This document shows, piece after piece, positions 62,143 to 64,000 of a stretch of 64,000 nucleotides of DNA. The DNA is from Halomonas denitrificans (GTDB lineage Bacteria; Pseudomonadota; Gammaproteobacteria; Xanthomonadales; Wenzhouxiangellaceae). Position 1 is the stretch's first letter. Each line of letters starts with the position of its first letter. A program made the translations under genes and the position numbers. The notes under the pieces are model-generated. The model was not told the origin of the DNA and searched no databases. It worked only from the letters and a program-made list of their open reading frames with translations. The stretch lies in the NCBI GenBank assembly GCA_019800895.1, contig JAHVKF010000002.1, forward strand, positions 496,001-560,000, given 5' to 3'.

Positions 62143-64000
62143 ATGTACCGAACTTCATCCCTGCCTCTCTCGCTGGCCGCCCTGCTGGCGCTCTCGATCG
62201 CGAATCCGGCCCTGGCACAGGACGATTCCAGCGCCGGCGCCCGCGACTCGGGCGAACCCGGCACGTCGACTTCCGACTCCCGGGACAGCACGGATCTCGA
62301 TCTGGTCACGGTGACCGGCAACGTGCTGTACTCCGACCAGATCAACGCCCTGAAGACGCCGACGCCGATCCGCGACGTGCCCCAGAGCCTGACCCTGGTG
62401 ACCGAAGAGCAGATCGAGCTGCGTGGCTTCGACAGCCTCGGCGACATCGTCGATTACACCCCCGGCGTCAACACGTCCCAGGGCGAAGGCCATCGCGACG
62501 CCATCGTGTTCCGGGGCGTGCGCTCCACCGCGGACTTCTTCATCGACGGCATGCGCGACGACGTGCAGTACTACCGTCCGCTCTACAACCTGGAACAGGT
62601 CGAGATCCTGCGAGGCCCGAATGCGCTGCTGTTCGGCCGCGGGGGCACCGGCGGCATCCTCAACCGGGTGACCAAGAAGGGCGTGATCGGCGATTCGTTC
62701 ACCGACGTCCGCGCCGGCATCGACTCCTTCGGCGGCTACAGCGTCTGGCTGGACACCAACGTCGGCGGCAACAGCACCGCGGCATTCCGCCTCAATGCCA
62801 TGTACGAGCAGCTCGACAACCACCGCGACTTCTTCGACGGCGAGCGCATCGGCTTCAACCCCACCGGCCGCTTCCTGCTTTCCGATCGAACCACGCTGGA
62901 CGTGTCCTACGAGTACATCGACCATGAACGATTCATCGATCGCGGCATTCCGACCGGTACCGACGGCCGGCCCGTCGAGGCCTTCGAGGACATCGTGTTC
63001 GGCGATCCGGAGCTGAACCTGACCACGCTCGAAGCGCACCTGTTCCGGACCGCGCTGCAGCACGAATTCTCGGCCAGCCTGAAGGGCAACGTCAGCGCCT
63101 TCTACGGCGACTACGACAAGTTCTACAGCAACTTCTACGTGTCGGGATACGACCAGGCCGCGACGCCGGACCAGGTCACGCTGGACGGTTACGTCGACAC
63201 GACGGACCGCCAGAACCTGATCCTGTCGGGCAACCTGATCGGCCAGTTCTTCACCGGGCCCATCGAGCACACCCTGATCGTCGGTTCCGAGTACATCGAG
63301 ACCGCGTCGGACCAGGACCGCTTCAACGCGTTCTGGAACACGACCCTGGACGACAACGAGATCTTCGCCGTCGCGCGCCCGCTGGACCTGCGCAACGGCA
63401 TGGGCACCAACGCCTTCGGCGTGCCGACGATGAACGACTTCACCGTCGACCTGAACGACGACACGCGGGTCGACATCGACGTGTTCTCCGCCTACATCCA
63501 GGACGAGATCCAGCTCAGCGAGTACCTCGATCTGATCGTCGGCGCGCGCTTCGACAGCTTCGACATCGACGTCCTCAACGTACCGGCCAACGAGCGCCGT
63601 TCGCGCAAGGACGAGGAGATTTCTCCGCGCGGTGGCCTGATCTTCAAGCCCTGGGAGCAGATCTCGCTCTACGCCAGCTACAGCGAGTCGTTCCTGCCCC
63701 GTTCGGGCGAGCAGTTCGCCAACATCAACGGCGCGAACAACCAGCTCGACCCCGACACCTTCAGCAACACCGAAGTCGGCGTGAAGTGGGACTTCGACAG
63801 CGGCATGAGCGTGACCGCCGCGTTCTTCGAAGTCGAGCAGAGCTCGCCGCAGGTCGCCGACAACGACCCCGAAACGCTGGACGTGATCGACTCCCAGATC
63901 CACGGGGTCGAGGCCCAGCTGAAAGGGCCGATCACCGGCCGCTGGTACATCTCGGCCGGCTACAGCTACCTCGACGGCGAGCAGGTCGACCGAAGCGGCG
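62143..64000 (+). CDS. TonB-dependent siderophore receptor (3' end outside window)
   Basis: At least 619 residues of a TonB-dependent outer-membrane receptor; the frame stays open to the window end. Order: signal peptide (SLPLSLAALLALSIANPALA), a Ser/Asp-rich linker, a possible TonB box near LDLVTVTG, the plug domain (PIRDVPQSLTLVTEEQIELR, VFRGVRSTADFFIDGMRDDV, VEILRGPNALLFGRGG) and the start of the beta-barrel. The plug resembles Fiu/FhuE-type catechol or ferric-siderophore receptors. ATG 62143 has AGAGG about 13 bp upstream and the candidate Fur box beyond it. Confidence 0.9.
   Translation, partial: MYRTSSLPLSLAALLALSIANPALAQDDSSAGARDSGEPGTSTSDSRDSTDLDLVTVTGNVLYSDQINALKTPTPIRDVPQSLTLVTEEQIELRGFDSLGDIVDYTPGVNTSQGEGHRDAIVFRGVRSTADFFIDGMRDDVQYYRPLYNLEQVEILRGPNALLFGRGGTGGILNRVTKKGVIGDSFTDVRAGIDSFGGYSVWLDTNVGGNSTAAFRLNAMYEQLDNHRDFFDGERIGFNPTGRFLLSDRTTLDVSYEYIDHERFIDRGIPTGTDGRPVEAFEDIVFGDPELNLTTLEAHLFRTALQHEFSASLKGNVSAFYGDYDKFYSNFYVSGYDQAATPDQVTLDGYVDTTDRQNLILSGNLIGQFFTGPIEHTLIVGSEYIETASDQDRFNAFWNTTLDDNEIFAVARPLDLRNGMGTNAFGVPTMNDFTVDLNDDTRVDIDVFSAYIQDEIQLSEYLDLIVGARFDSFDIDVLNVPANERRSRKDEEISPRGGLIFKPWEQISLYASYSESFLPRSGEQFANINGANNQLDPDTFSNTEVGVKWDFDSGMSVTAAFFEVEQSSPQVADNDPETLDVIDSQIHGVEAQLKGPITGRWYISAGYSYLDGEQVDRSG

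Noticed and set aside
62155-63903. 582-codon minus-strand frame opposite the TonB receptor
   Set aside because: Antisense to a receptor with signal peptide and plug motifs; Val/Asp/Glu/His-rich shadow composition.

Overview
The window is high-GC, densely packed bacterial DNA with no tRNA, rRNA, prophage or CRISPR locus that I can see. Gene content points to a Gram-negative gammaproteobacterium, most likely in the Lysobacterales/Xanthomonadales neighbourhood (for example a Wenzhouxiangella-like lineage). The supporting signs are outer-membrane receptors and OmpA proteins, SfsA, PurT, an IPTL-CTERM-type sorting tail, exported proteins with DUF11 repeats and a short LFxD(G/S)FE motif, and many palindromic intergenic repeats. 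The taxonomic placement is inference.

Region by region. 1-2.5 kb: the end of an amidohydrolase gene, a CBS-domain protein and a fructosamine-kinase-like protein. 2.6-17.0 kb: a co-directional copper/silver-handling island. It holds a small Cys/His exported protein, CusC/CusB/CusA-type efflux subunits (CusB carries a His/Met pentapeptide repeat made of perfect 15-bp units), a DUF305 membrane protein, a glutaredoxin-MauE fusion, a DUF5676 protein, a cytochrome c fused to a SnoaL-like domain, a DUF411 protein, a 227-bp structured inverted-repeat element, a SnoaL/NTF2-like exported protein, an APC permease with a TTG start, and a Cu(+)-type P1B ATPase. Many of these genes overlap or nearly touch, and no metal regulator is present. 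17.0-19.7 kb: VOC protein, QueD, SGNH hydrolase and a free-standing MHYT membrane protein.

19.8-32.7 kb: a translation-coupled ECF sigma factor and Ser/Thr kinase-TPR protein lie divergent from an exported beta-propeller/DUF11 protein. An IPTL-tail protein follows, then a sulfotransferase-like gene and a class IV aminotransferase separated by a 150-bp-period palindromic repeat array. Next come an exported M24 peptidase, a DUF3253 protein, a small unknown protein, and an OmpA protein with Ig/cadherin-like repeats. 32.9-37.2 kb: an Old Yellow Enzyme-family oxidoreductase, a DUF1428 protein, and a Cfa-type fatty-acid methyltransferase translation-coupled (TTGA overlap) to an FAD-linked oxidase. 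37.5-44.2 kb: one very large exported Rhs/YD-repeat protein with DUF11, NHL propeller and Rhs core modules.

44.3-50.1 kb: a Rossmann reductase, DUF4112, two tiny proteins, a SixA-like phosphatase, a sigma factor coupled to a membrane protein that is probably its anti-sigma factor, SfsA, and an 850-bp gene-free repeat region. 50.1-64 kb: a lipoprotein; a TIR-TM-TPR protein in an operon with a beta-rich protein of unknown function and with a good sigma-70 promoter; an MscS channel; a peptidase-MA-like protease; an exported unknown; a DUF4287 protein; PurT; EcsC-family, DUF1206 and YqaA-type membrane proteins; and a TonB-dependent siderophore receptor cut by the window end.

The clearest functional unit is the copper island: periplasmic Cu/Ag is captured by Met/His-rich domains and exported by the tripartite pump, cytosolic Cu(+) is exported by the ATPase, and redox proteins accompany both. 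The least explained units are the Cfa/FAD-oxidoreductase cassette, the TIR-TPR two-gene operon and the two palindromic repeat fields.
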